Shown here piece by piece: positions 15,312 through 23,475 of a stretch of 25,514 nt of DNA (position 1 is its first letter; the number at the start of each line of letters is the position of its first letter). Under the pieces are notes generated by a model. The model was given only the letters and a program-made list of their open reading frames with translations. It was not told the DNA's origin and did not search any database. Position numbers and translations under genes: made by a program. This DNA is from CAZJNX01 sp964547415 (GTDB taxonomy: Bacteria > Pseudomonadota > Alphaproteobacteria > Rhizobiales > Amorphaceae). The stretch lies in contig CAZJNX010000041.1 in the NCBI GenBank assembly GCA_964547415.1, forward strand, positions 1 through 25,514, in the 5' to 3' direction.

Positions 15312-15386
15312 TATCCCTTGCCGTCATATGACGACTGCCCATATGACGGACTAAGCTATGACGGCCCGATATATGACGGGCCGACA
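15312..15386 (+). repeat. Iteron-like direct repeats, exact 15-bp period, upstream of padR
   Basis: TATGACG begins at 15327, 15342, 15357 and 15372, exactly 15 bp apart, each followed by a variable 8-bp spacer. A degenerate fifth unit starts in phase at 15312 (TATCCCT). The array ends about 40 bp before the padR start and is the most AT-rich patch nearby. It could be a multi-site operator. Because 15 is divisible by 3 and the padR frame is open through it from a TTG at 15318, it also reads as a YDG-type pentapeptide repeat. Confidence 0.7.
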
Positions 15387-15425
15387 GGGGAAGGGAACGC
15401 CCCCGGCAAGGGAGATGCGGCGGCG

Positions 15426-16007
15426 ATGAACGTGAGAACCCTGTGCCTCGCCATCCTCCAGGCGGGCGAGGCCACAGGATACGAGATCCGCAAGCTCTCC
15501 TCGGAAGGCGAGTACAGCTACTTCGTGGACGCGAGCTTCGGCGCCATCTATCCAGCCCTCGCCCGTCTCGAGGCGGACGGGCTCGTCACCGTCCGCGAGG
15601 AGGCCCAGAGCGGCCGCCCGTCCCGCAAGATCTATTCGATCACCCCCGCGGGCCGGGCCGAGCTGGTGGCGCAGCTGTCCGCCCCGCCCGCGGAGGACGT
15701 CTTCCGCTCCGAGTTCCTGCTCATCGCCATGAACGCGCCGCTGCTCACGCGGGCGCAGCTCGCCGAGGCGGTGAACACGCGCCTGTCCCAGCTCGAGGCG
15801 GAGATGGCCCACATCGAGGCGCTCGCCGCCCGAAAGGACAACCCGGGCCTTGCCTGGATCACCCGCTACGGCCGCGCCTGTATCGGCACCCAGATCGCGT
15901 TCCTGAAGGAGAACCGGGCGAGCCTCGAGGCCCTCGGCCGGGACGCGGACGGGGGGACGGACGGGGGCGCGGGCGCCGGATCAACCCTTCCCGCCGCGGC
16001 CGAGTAG
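15426..16007 (+). CDS. PadR-family transcriptional regulator
   Basis: The 193-residue product has an N-terminal PadR winged helix: MNVRTLCLAILQAGEATGYEIRKLS, the recognition segment DASFGAIYPALARLEADGLV (36-54) and the wing SGRPSRKIYSITPAGR (62-77). The C-terminal half (about 110-180) is a helical dimerisation domain of the PadR C-terminal/Vir type. PadR proteins usually repress a neighbouring efflux or detoxification gene and release DNA on binding a small phenolic or drug ligand. The RND pair starts 28 bp downstream, so it is the likely target, with autoregulation. The ATG at 15426 matches the usual start of the family. A TTG start at 15318 would add 36 residues encoded by the 15-bp repeats. 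Confidence 0.93.
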   Translation: MNVRTLCLAILQAGEATGYEIRKLSSEGEYSYFVDASFGAIYPALARLEADGLVTVREEAQSGRPSRKIYSITPAGRAELVAQLSAPPAEDVFRSEFLLIAMNAPLLTRAQLAEAVNTRLSQLEAEMAHIEALAARKDNPGLAWITRYGRACIGTQIAFLKENRASLEALGRDADGGTDGGAGAGSTLPAAAE

Positions 16008-16035
16008 CCGGCGGAACACGAAGGCGGACGAGACG

Positions 16036-17148
16036 ATGGGACTGAAGCTCAACCCCTCCCTGGTGACGGCGGCCGCGCTCGCCGCCTGCGTCGCCGGCTG
16101 GATGGCGACGGGCACCGTGGTGAAAGGTGGCGAGGGTGCCACCGAGGACGCCCTGCCGCCCCCGGCCGAGCGCGGCGCGCGCGCCGAGGCGAAGCCGTTC
16201 GCCGTGCGGGTGGAACGGGTGGAGCCGGTGGAGCGGGCGACGACGCTGGAAATGCGCGGGCGCACCGCGGCGGACGCCCGCGTGTCCGTCCGCGCCGAGA
16301 CCGCCGGCCAGATTGCCGCCCGCCCCGTGGAGCGGGGCGCGGAGGTGGCGGCGGGCGACGTCCTGTGCCGTCTCGACCCGGGCGTGCGCGAGGCCGAGCT
16401 CGCCGAGGCCGAGGCCCTCGCCGCCAAGGCCGAGCTCGAGCACGAGGCGGCGACCCGTCTCCAGGGCAAGGGCTTCGAGAGCGCCACCCGCGTCGCCACG
16501 ACCCGCGCCGAACGGGACGCCGCCCGCGCCCGCGTCGCCGCCGCGCGGCTCGAGCTCGAGCGCACCACGATCAGCGCTCCGGTGCCCGGCATCGTCGACA
16601 CGCCCCTCGCGGAGGTGGGCGACCACCTGTCCGTGGGCGAGACCTGCGCCACCCTCGTCGACATCGACCCGATCGTGGTGACGGGCCAGGTCTCCGAGCG
16701 GGAGATCGCCGGCATCCGGCCGGGCGCGAGCGTCCCCGTCACCCTCGTCACCGGCGAGACGGTGACGGGCACCATCGCCTTCGTCTCCCGCACGGCCGAT
16801 CCCGACACGCGCACCTTCACCGTGGAGGTGGACATCCCCAACCCGGAAGGGGCCCTGCGCGAGGGCGTGACGGCCACCGCCTCGATCCCGCGCCCGGCGG
16901 TGACCGTCCACCGCCTCGACCCGAGCCAGCTCACCCTCGCCGATTCGGGCGAACTCGGCGTGCGCGTCGTGGACGGGCAGGACCGGGTGCGCTTCCGCCC
17001 CGTCGACCTCGTCGGCCAGGACCGGGAGGGCGTCTGGGTCGGCGGCCTCGACAGCCCCGTCACCGTCATCACGGTCGGCCAAGACTACGTGAGGGAAGGC
17101 CAGCGGGTGACGCCGGTCCCCGCCCCGTCGGAGCACGCAGGCTCATGA
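16036..17148 (+). CDS. RND efflux periplasmic adaptor (membrane-fusion protein)
   Basis: The 370-residue adaptor links an inner-membrane RND pump to an outer-membrane channel. Residues 9-25 are a membrane anchor or uncleaved signal. Then come a barrel strand segment (VRVERVEPVERATTLEMRG), the lipoyl half-motifs (VSVRAETAGQIAARPVERGAEVAAGDVL and TTISAPVPGIVDTPLAEVGDHL), and between them an Ala/Glu-rich coiled coil at about 119-176. The short hairpin suggests direct contact with a TolC-like channel, which is not encoded here. Its stop overlaps the permease start by 4 bp (ATGA), so the two are translationally coupled. It lies 28 bp after padR. Substrate is unknown; drug or lipid-like compounds are usual. 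Confidence 0.94.
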   Translation: MGLKLNPSLVTAAALAACVAGWMATGTVVKGGEGATEDALPPPAERGARAEAKPFAVRVERVEPVERATTLEMRGRTAADARVSVRAETAGQIAARPVERGAEVAAGDVLCRLDPGVREAELAEAEALAAKAELEHEAATRLQGKGFESATRVATTRAERDAARARVAAARLELERTTISAPVPGIVDTPLAEVGDHLSVGETCATLVDIDPIVVTGQVSEREIAGIRPGASVPVTLVTGETVTGTIAFVSRTADPDTRTFTVEVDIPNPEGALREGVTATASIPRPAVTVHRLDPSQLTLADSGELGVRVVDGQDRVRFRPVDLVGQDREGVWVGGLDSPVTVITVGQDYVREGQRVTPVPAPSEHAGS

Positions 17149-20100
17149 ACGCGGTCCTCGACGGCCTCCTGAGGCGCCCGCGCACCATCCTGACGCTCAT
17201 GGTGGTCTCGGTGCTCATCGGCGCCATCGTCTACGTGACGATCCCCAAGGAGGCGAACCCGGACATCGACATCCCGATCTTCTACGTGTCGATCGCCCAG
17301 CCGGGCGTGTCGCCGGAGGATGCGGTCACCCTCATCGCCCGCCCGATGGAGACGCAGCTGCGCTCCCTCGAGGGGCTGAAGGAGATGACCACCATCTCCG
17401 CCGAGGGCCACGTGGGCATCGTCCTCGAGTTCGAGCCGGAGATCGACCTCGACGAGGCGCTCGCGGACGTGCGCGACAAGGTGGACCGCGGCCAGGCCGA
17501 CCTGCCGGCGGACGCGGAAGAGCCCACCATCACCGAGACCAACTTCTCGCTGGTGCCGACCATCGTGGTGGCCCTGTCGGGAGAGGTGCCCGAGCGTACC
17601 CTCCACCGCCACGCCAAGGCCCTGCAGGACGAGATCGAGGCGCTGCCCACCGTCCTGTCGGCGGACCTGTCGGGCGTTCGCGACGAGGTGGTGGAGGTCG
17701 TGATCGACCGCACGCTCCTCGATTCCTACGGCCTGCGCCAGGCGGACATCGTGGGCGTCCTCGGCGCCAACAACCGCCTCGTGCCCGCGGGCTTCCTCGA
17801 CACCGGCGACGGGCGCTTCTCGGTGAAGGTCCCCGGCCTCGTGGAGGACCTCCGGGACGTCGCCGACCTCGTCCTGCGCCAGAGCGCGGAAGGGGTGGTC
17901 ACCGTCGGGGACGTCGCCGAGATCCGCCGCACCTTCGCCGACCCGACCGAGCGCACCCTCGTCAACGGGCAGCCCGCCATCACCCTCAACGTGGTGAAGC
18001 GGCTCGGCACCAACATCATCGAGAACAACGAGGCCGTGCGCGCGGCGGTCGCCGCCTACACCGCCGACTGGCCCGAGCCCATCCGGGTCGACTTCATGCT
18101 CGACGAGTCGGGCTTCATCTACGAGGTGCTCGGCTCGCTCCAGTCGGCGATCCTGACGGCGATCGCCCTCGTGATGATCATCGTGGTGGCCGCGCTCGGC
18201 ATGCGCTCGGCCCTCCTCGTGGGGCTCGCGATCCCGACCTCCTTCATGCTGGGCTTCCTCATCCTCGGCGTGCTCGGCATGACGGTGAACATGATGGTCA
18301 TGTTCGGCCTCGTGCTCACCGTGGGCCTCCTCGTCGACGGGGCGATCGTGGTGGTGGAGTACGCGGACCGGAAGATCGCGGAAGGGCTGCCGCGCAAGGA
18401 GGCCTACATCCGCGCGGCCAAGTTGATGTTCTGGCCGATCGCCTCGTCCACGGCGACCACCCTCGCCGCGTTCCTGCCCATGCTGCTGTGGCCGGGGACG
18501 GCGGGCGAGTTCATGAGCTACCTGCCGATCATGGTGATCGTGGTGCTGACGGCCGCGCTCGTGACCGCCATGGTCTTCCTGCCGGTGGCCGGCGGGCTCC
18601 TCGGCCGCCGCGGCCCGCGCAACGACGCCGAGCGGGAGGCCGCCCGCCGCCTCGGCGCGGGCGGCGGGACGGAGCCGGAGGCGCTCGGCGGCCTCACCGG
18701 CGTCTACGTGCGCGTCCTGAAGCGGCTCGCCGGCACCCCGCTCGGCAACGTCGCGACCGTCGTGCTCGTCATCGCCATCGGCGCGGGCGTCTTCGTCGCC
18801 TTCGGCCAGAACAACGCGGGCGTCGAGTTCTTCGTGGACGAGGAGCCGGAGATGGCCGTCGTCATGGTCTCGGCCCGCGGGAACATGTCCTCCGACGAGG
18901 CGCTCGCCCTCGTGAAGGAGGTGGAGGACGAGATCCTCGGCGTGTCGGGCGTCGCCCACGTGGTGACGACCGCCTACCCCTCGGGCACCGCCTCCACGGG
19001 CTCGAGCCTCGGCGGCGTCCAGGACAAGCCGGCCGACGCCATCGGCGAGATCCAGGTGGAGCTCGTGGACTACTGCTGCCGCCGCGGGGCCGACGTGATC
19101 TTCGCCGAGGTGCGCGAGCGGACCGCCCCCCTCGCCGGCATCCGCACCGAGGTGCGGGAGGTCCAGGGCGGCCCGCCCACCGGCAAGGACCTGCAGCTCG
19201 AGATGCGCTCGGCCGACTACGAGACGCTGAAAGAGGTGGTGGCGGACGTGCGCGCCTACCTCGACACGGTGCCGGGCCTGCGTGACGTGGAGGACGACCG
19301 CCCGCTTCCCGGCATCGAGTGGCAGCTTTCCATCGACCGGGAGGAGGCGGGCCGCTTCGGCGCCTCGATCGACGAGGTGGGCGCCCTCGTCCAGCTCGTC
19401 ACCAACGGCATCCGCATCGCCGACTTCCGCCCCGACGACGCGGACGAGGAGGTGGAGATCCGCGTGCGCCTGCCCGAGGACGAGCGCACCCTCGACCAGT
19501 TCGCCGACCTCAGGCTGCAGACCCAGTACGGCAGCGTGCCGATCATCAACTTCGTCGACATCACCCCCGAGCCGCGGGTGTCGACCATCACCCGCACGGA
19601 CGGGCTCTACGCCATGAGCGCGCGGGCCGACGTGATCGAGGCGGACGGCTACTCAATCAACGCCATGATCCCGGAGCTGAAGGCCTGGGTGGAAGGGCAG
19701 GACTGGCCCGCGGGCGTGACGTTCCGCTTCCGCGGGGCGAACGAGGAGCAGGAGGAATCGGGCGCCTTCCTCGCCAACGCCATGCTGGGCTCCCTGTTCC
19801 TCATGTTCATCATCCTGCTCACCCAGTTCAACTCCTTCTACCAGACGGTGCTGACCCTGTTCACGGTGATCCTGTCGGTTGTGGGGGTGCTGATCGGCAT
19901 GATGGTGACGGGGCAGAAGTTCTCCATCATCATGACGGGGACCGGGATCATCGCGCTCGCGGGCATCGTGGTGAACAACGCGATCGTCCTCATCGACACC
20001 TACAACCGCATCCGCGCGGACGAGCCCGACCCCTTGCGGGCGAGCCTGAAGGCGGCGGGGCAACGGCTGAGGCCGATCCTGCTCACCACCGTCACCACCA

Positions 20101-20429
20101 TCGCGGGCCTCGTCCCCATGGCGACGCAGGTGAACCTCGACTTCTTCACCCGGACCATCGAGGTGGGGTCCATCACGTCGGTGTGGTGGGTGCCCCTGTC
20201 GACGGCGGTGATCTCGGGCCTCGCCTTCGCGACGATCCTCACCCTCGTGCTTGTGCCGGTGATGCTGGCGGCCCCGTCCGTGTGGGCGCGCTTCCTCGGT
20301 GGCCTGTGGGCCCGCGCCCGCGGCCGCCGGCCGGACGCGGGGCTCGCCGCGGCTTCGGCGGCCGCGGCCCCGCCCCCCGTGCGCCGGGCGCACGAGCCGG
20401 CGACCCCGCTTCCCGAGGCGGCCGAGTAG
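17145..20429 (+). CDS. RND efflux permease (AcrB/HAE1-like)
   Basis: The 1094-residue permease has the RND plan: one N-terminal helix (TILTLMVVSVLIGAIVYVTI), a first large periplasmic loop, about six helices (residues ~325-490), one more N-terminal-like helix (VATVVLVIAIGAGVFVAF), a second loop, and five final helices (~870-1045). Typical blocks include PKEANPDIDIP, FSLVPTIVVALSG and RLRPILLTTVTTIAGLVPM. The proton-relay region in helix 4 reads LLVDGAIVVVEY: Asp398 is present, but the second Asp of AcrB is Gly399. In helix 10, GIVVNNAIVLID has Asn where AcrB has Lys. It therefore belongs to a less-studied RND branch. It is coupled to the adaptor by ATGA overlap. The C-terminal ~45 residues are Ala/Pro/Arg-rich and cytoplasmic. 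Confidence 0.95.
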   Translation: MNAVLDGLLRRPRTILTLMVVSVLIGAIVYVTIPKEANPDIDIPIFYVSIAQPGVSPEDAVTLIARPMETQLRSLEGLKEMTTISAEGHVGIVLEFEPEIDLDEALADVRDKVDRGQADLPADAEEPTITETNFSLVPTIVVALSGEVPERTLHRHAKALQDEIEALPTVLSADLSGVRDEVVEVVIDRTLLDSYGLRQADIVGVLGANNRLVPAGFLDTGDGRFSVKVPGLVEDLRDVADLVLRQSAEGVVTVGDVAEIRRTFADPTERTLVNGQPAITLNVVKRLGTNIIENNEAVRAAVAAYTADWPEPIRVDFMLDESGFIYEVLGSLQSAILTAIALVMIIVVAALGMRSALLVGLAIPTSFMLGFLILGVLGMTVNMMVMFGLVLTVGLLVDGAIVVVEYADRKIAEGLPRKEAYIRAAKLMFWPIASSTATTLAAFLPMLLWPGTAGEFMSYLPIMVIVVLTAALVTAMVFLPVAGGLLGRRGPRNDAEREAARRLGAGGGTEPEALGGLTGVYVRVLKRLAGTPLGNVATVVLVIAIGAGVFVAFGQNNAGVEFFVDEEPEMAVVMVSARGNMSSDEALALVKEVEDEILGVSGVAHVVTTAYPSGTASTGSSLGGVQDKPADAIGEIQVELVDYCCRRGADVIFAEVRERTAPLAGIRTEVREVQGGPPTGKDLQLEMRSADYETLKEVVADVRAYLDTVPGLRDVEDDRPLPGIEWQLSIDREEAGRFGASIDEVGALVQLVTNGIRIADFRPDDADEEVEIRVRLPEDERTLDQFADLRLQTQYGSVPIINFVDITPEPRVSTITRTDGLYAMSARADVIEADGYSINAMIPELKAWVEGQDWPAGVTFRFRGANEEQEESGAFLANAMLGSLFLMFIILLTQFNSFYQTVLTLFTVILSVVGVLIGMMVTGQKFSIIMTGTGIIALAGIVVNNAIVLIDTYNRIRADEPDPLRASLKAAGQRLRPILLTTVTTIAGLVPMATQVNLDFFTRTIEVGSITSVWWVPLSTAVISGLAFATILTLVLVPVMLAAPSVWARFLGGLWARARGRRPDAGLAAASAAAAPPPVRRAHEPATPLPEAAE

Positions 20430-20502
20430 CCCGCCGCCCTTGCCCCTCCGATCCGCGGGCGAGGGACGGGAAGCAGCCATGGCGGCGGCGCGTTTGCCGC
20501 CT

Positions 20503-20528
20503 CGCCCGGAAGGCCTAGTTTCCGGGCG
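20503..20528 (+). terminator. Hairpin between the RND permease and Atm1 genes
   Basis: A perfect 9-bp stem CGCCCGGAA / TTCCGGGCG with an 8-nt loop lies 74 bp after the permease stop. No long T-run follows. By position it may end or attenuate the padR-RND transcript, and it also argues for the Atm1 start at 20590 over the one at 20479. Confidence 0.4.
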
Positions 20529-20589
20529 ATCCGCCGGCATTGCGCCGGCCGCCGCAACAGGGAGCTGCCGGGACGCCCGGCCGCCGCGC

Positions 20590-22575
20590 ATGAGAGCACC
20601 CGATCCCGGGACCCCGGCCGTCACCGCCGACCGCGGCGCCCTCTTCAGGACGCTGCGCAACCTGTGGCCCTACATGTGGCCAGCCGACCGGCGGGACCTC
20701 AAGATCCGCGTCGGGGTGGCGATCCTCGCCCTGGTGGCGGCGAAGATCGTCACCGTCCTCATCCCCTACACCTACAAGTGGGCGACGGACGCCCTCACCT
20801 CCGGGGAGTTCGGCACCGGTCAGACCGCCGCGGCCGCCGACGGATGGAGCGCGCCCGCCTTCCTGGTGGCGCCCGTCATGCTCGTCCTCGCCTACGGGAT
20901 GGGGCGGGTGATGATGATGGCGTTCAACTCCCTGCGCGACGCCCTGTTCGCCCGCGTCGGCCAGCACGCGGTGCGCCAGCTCGCCATCCGCACCTTCCGC
21001 CACCTCCATGCCCTGTCCCTGCGCTTCCACCTCGGCCGGCGCACGGGCGGCCTCTCGCGGGTGATCGAGCGCGGCGTGAAGGGCATCGAGACCATCGTGC
21101 GCTTCACCATCCTCAACGCCCTGCCGACGGTGGTGGAGTTCGCCCTCGTCGCGGTGGTCGTCGCCTTTCAGTTCAACTTCTGGTATCTCGGCGTCATCAC
21201 CGTAGTCGTCGTCCTGTACATCTGGTTCACGGTGATTGCCTCGCGCTGGCGTATCAAGATCCGGCGCGAGATGAACCAGTCGGACACCGACGCCAACTCC
21301 AAGGCGATCGATTCGCTCCTCAACTTTGAGACGGTGAAGTACTTCAACAACGAGGAGATGGAGGCCGCCCGCTTCGACCGCTCCATGGCGCGCTACGAGG
21401 GGGCGGCGGTGAGGACGTGGACCTCGCTCGCCTGGCTGAACCTCGGTCAGACCCTCATCTTCACCGCGGGCATGACGCTGCTCATGATATTTTCGGCCCG
21501 CGCGGTGATGGCGGGGGACCAGACGGTGGGCGACTTCGTGATGGTGAACGCGCTCCTCATGCAGCTCGCCATCCCGCTCAACTTCATCGGCTTCGTCTAC
21601 CGCGAGATCAAGCAGGCGACGGCCGACATCGAGGAGATGTTCTCGATCCTCGCCGTGCAGCGGGAGGTGAAGGACCGGCCCGGCGCGAAGCCGCTGACGG
21701 TGACGGACGGGGTGGTGCGGTTCGAGGACGTCCACTTCCATTACGACCCGGACCGGGAGATCCTGAAGGGGATCGACTTCGAGGTGCCAGCGGGGCGCAC
21801 CGTCGCGCTCGTCGGGCCGTCGGGGGCCGGCAAGTCGACGATCTCGCGGCTCCTGTTCCGCTTCTACGACGTGACGGCGGGGCGCATCACCATCGACGGC
21901 GTCAACGTGCGCGACGTCACGCAGGATTCCCTGCGCGCCCAGATCGGCATCGTCCCCCAGGACACGGTGCTCTTCAACGACACCGTCGCCTACAACATCG
22001 CCTACGGGCGCCCGGGCGCCTCCATGGAGGAGATCCGCGAGGCGGCGGACATGGCCCAGATCGGCGCCTTCGTGGAGAGCCTGCCGAAGGGCTACGACAC
22101 CGAGGTGGGCGAGCGGGGCCTCAAGCTGTCGGGGGGCGAGAAGCAGCGGGTCGCGATCGCGCGCACGATCCTGAAGGCGCCGCCGATCCTCATCCTCGAC
22201 GAGGCGACGAGCGCCCTCGACACCCGCACGGAGGAGGAGATCCAGTCGGCCCTCGACCGGGTCTCCCGCGGGCGCACGTCCCTCGTCATCGCCCACCGCC
22301 TGTCGACGGTGGTGAACGCGGACGAGATCCTCGTGATCGAGGCGGGGCGGATCGTGGAACGGGGCAAGCACGCCGCGCTGGTGGCGGCGGGCGGCCTCTA
22401 CGCGGAGATGTGGAACCGCCAGCACGAAGACGCCCTCGCCGAGGAGGACGGAGGCGAGACCACCCGCGCCCACGAGGAGGCGGGCCTTGCCCCGCCGCGC
22501 ACCCGCCGCACGCCCCGCGACGAGCCGGACGAGGAGGTGGCCGCCCTCGTCCCGGAGGGCTACCGCACCGAGTGA
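20590..22575 (+). CDS. atm1: Atm1-type ABC exporter (ABCB7/HMT1 family)
   Basis: The 661-residue half-transporter resembles mitochondrial Atm1/ABCB7 and bacterial NaAtm1, which export glutathione-linked or metal-thiol compounds. Family marks are LFRTLRNLWPYMWPADRRDLK, VTVLIPYTYKWATDAL, LHALSLRFHLGRRTGGLSRV and the glutathione-site block SLLNFETVKYFNNEEME. The ATPase has Walker A GPSGAGKST (about 408-416), signature LSGGEKQRVAIAR (about 512), Walker B ILILDEATSALD and switch IAHRLSTV. The ATG at 20590 fits the usual N-terminus; an ATG at 20479 would add 37 odd residues and span a hairpin. After the normal end near MWNRQHEDA, about 45 extra residues follow. The last ~24 (TRRTPRDEPDEEVAALVPEG...) are encoded by the first unit of the downstream repeat array. 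Confidence 0.93.
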   Translation: MRAPDPGTPAVTADRGALFRTLRNLWPYMWPADRRDLKIRVGVAILALVAAKIVTVLIPYTYKWATDALTSGEFGTGQTAAAADGWSAPAFLVAPVMLVLAYGMGRVMMMAFNSLRDALFARVGQHAVRQLAIRTFRHLHALSLRFHLGRRTGGLSRVIERGVKGIETIVRFTILNALPTVVEFALVAVVVAFQFNFWYLGVITVVVVLYIWFTVIASRWRIKIRREMNQSDTDANSKAIDSLLNFETVKYFNNEEMEAARFDRSMARYEGAAVRTWTSLAWLNLGQTLIFTAGMTLLMIFSARAVMAGDQTVGDFVMVNALLMQLAIPLNFIGFVYREIKQATADIEEMFSILAVQREVKDRPGAKPLTVTDGVVRFEDVHFHYDPDREILKGIDFEVPAGRTVALVGPSGAGKSTISRLLFRFYDVTAGRITIDGVNVRDVTQDSLRAQIGIVPQDTVLFNDTVAYNIAYGRPGASMEEIREAADMAQIGAFVESLPKGYDTEVGERGLKLSGGEKQRVAIARTILKAPPILILDEATSALDTRTEEEIQSALDRVSRGRTSLVIAHRLSTVVNADEILVIEAGRIVERGKHAALVAAGGLYAEMWNRQHEDALAEEDGGETTRAHEEAGLAPPRTRRTPRDEPDEEVAALVPEGYRTE

Positions 22576-23250
22576 GGCGGCTGTTCGCCCGGTCGCGCGC
22601 CCGCCGCACGCCCCGCGACCAGCCGGACGCGGAAGTGGCCGCCCTTGTCCCGGAGGGCGACCGCACCGGGTCAGGCGGCGAGCCTTGCGCGGCCGCGCGC
22701 CCCGAGAAGAGCCGGACGGGGAAGTGGCCGGCTTCGTCCCCGAGAGCCACCGCACCGAATGAGGCGGCTGTTCGCCCCGTTGCGCGCCCGCCGCGCGTCC
22801 CGCGACGAGACGGACGCGGAAGTGGGCGCCCTCGTCCTCGGGGCTACCGCACCGGGTCGGACGGCGAGCCTGGCGCGGCCGCGCGTCTCCCGCACGCCCC
22901 GCGACGAGCCGGACGCGGAAGTGGCCGCTCTCGTCCCAGAGGGCTACCGCACCGGGTCGGACGGCGAGCCTGGCGCGGCTGCGCGCCTCACGCGCGTCCC
23001 GCGACGAGCCGGACGGGGAAGTGGCCGCACTCGTCCCCGAGCGCCACCGCACCGAATGAGGCGGCTGTTCGCCCCGTCGCGCGTGCGCCGCACGCCCCGC
23101 GACGAGCCGGACGCGGAAGTGGCCAGCCTCGTCCCCGGGGCTACCGTACCCGATAATGCTGCGGGCCTCACGCGGCCGCGCTCTCCGAGACGAGCCGGAC
23201 GCGGAAGTGGCCGGCCTCGTCCCCGAGGGCCGACGCACCGCGTGAGGCGG
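22502..23250. repeat. Tandem array of eight ~90-100 bp hairpin-forming repeats
   Basis: The core AGCCGGAC-type word occurs at 22523, 22621, 22710, 22808, 22907, 23007, 23105 and 23193, giving periods of 98, 89, 98, 99, 100, 98 and 88 bp. In units 1 and 4-8 the core is flanked by GACGAG...CTCGTC, a 6-bp stem around a 21-nt loop; unit 3 keeps a shorter GAAG/CTTC stem and unit 2 is weakened. Two linker types exist: TGAGGCGGCTGTTCGCCC after units 1, 3 and 6, and GGGTC(A/G)GG...GAGCC after units 2, 4 and 5. Unit 1 is the coding 3' end of the Atm1 gene and supplies its stop. The rest lies between the converging atm1 and ccmH genes. The remaining 23251-23475 shows no gene. Confidence 0.88.
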
Positions 23251-23475
23251 GCGAACGCTCGCTTTCGGGTGCGGCGCCCACAGGGGGGCCAGCCGGTGCA
23301 TCCTGTCGCAAAGCGAAGCGGGCGAACATCCCCGAGGCGACCGCGCCGACATCGCCCCGGCAAGGCGAGCGGCGGGCCGGTGAGCCGCGGGCGACGGGCC
23401 ACGACCGCGCACGCCCAGCCGACGCACATCCCCGCAAGAGCCGCGCCCGTCGCGCCCTTCCCGGCGCGGTCGCGA

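Noticed and set aside
16365..17144. A long upstream extension of the RND permease frame to 16365
   Set aside because: It overlaps the adaptor gene completely; the ATGA-coupled ATG at 17145 opens the conserved first membrane helix.
17085..18959. A 624-codon minus-strand open frame opposite the RND permease
   Set aside because: Antisense shadow; His/Arg/Glu-rich low-complexity translation with no ribosome site or neighbours.
22502..23250. CRISPR array
   Set aside because: The whole unit repeats, including the linkers; there are no short identical repeats with unique spacers and no cas genes.
20515..23427. A 970-codon minus-strand open frame covering the Atm1 gene and the repeat array, with recurring GHFRVRLVAGR peptides
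   Set aside because: Over atm1 it is an antisense shadow. The recurring peptide simply reflects the DNA repeat. The hairpin arms and unequal periods, which shift frame, argue for a DNA/RNA-level repeat.
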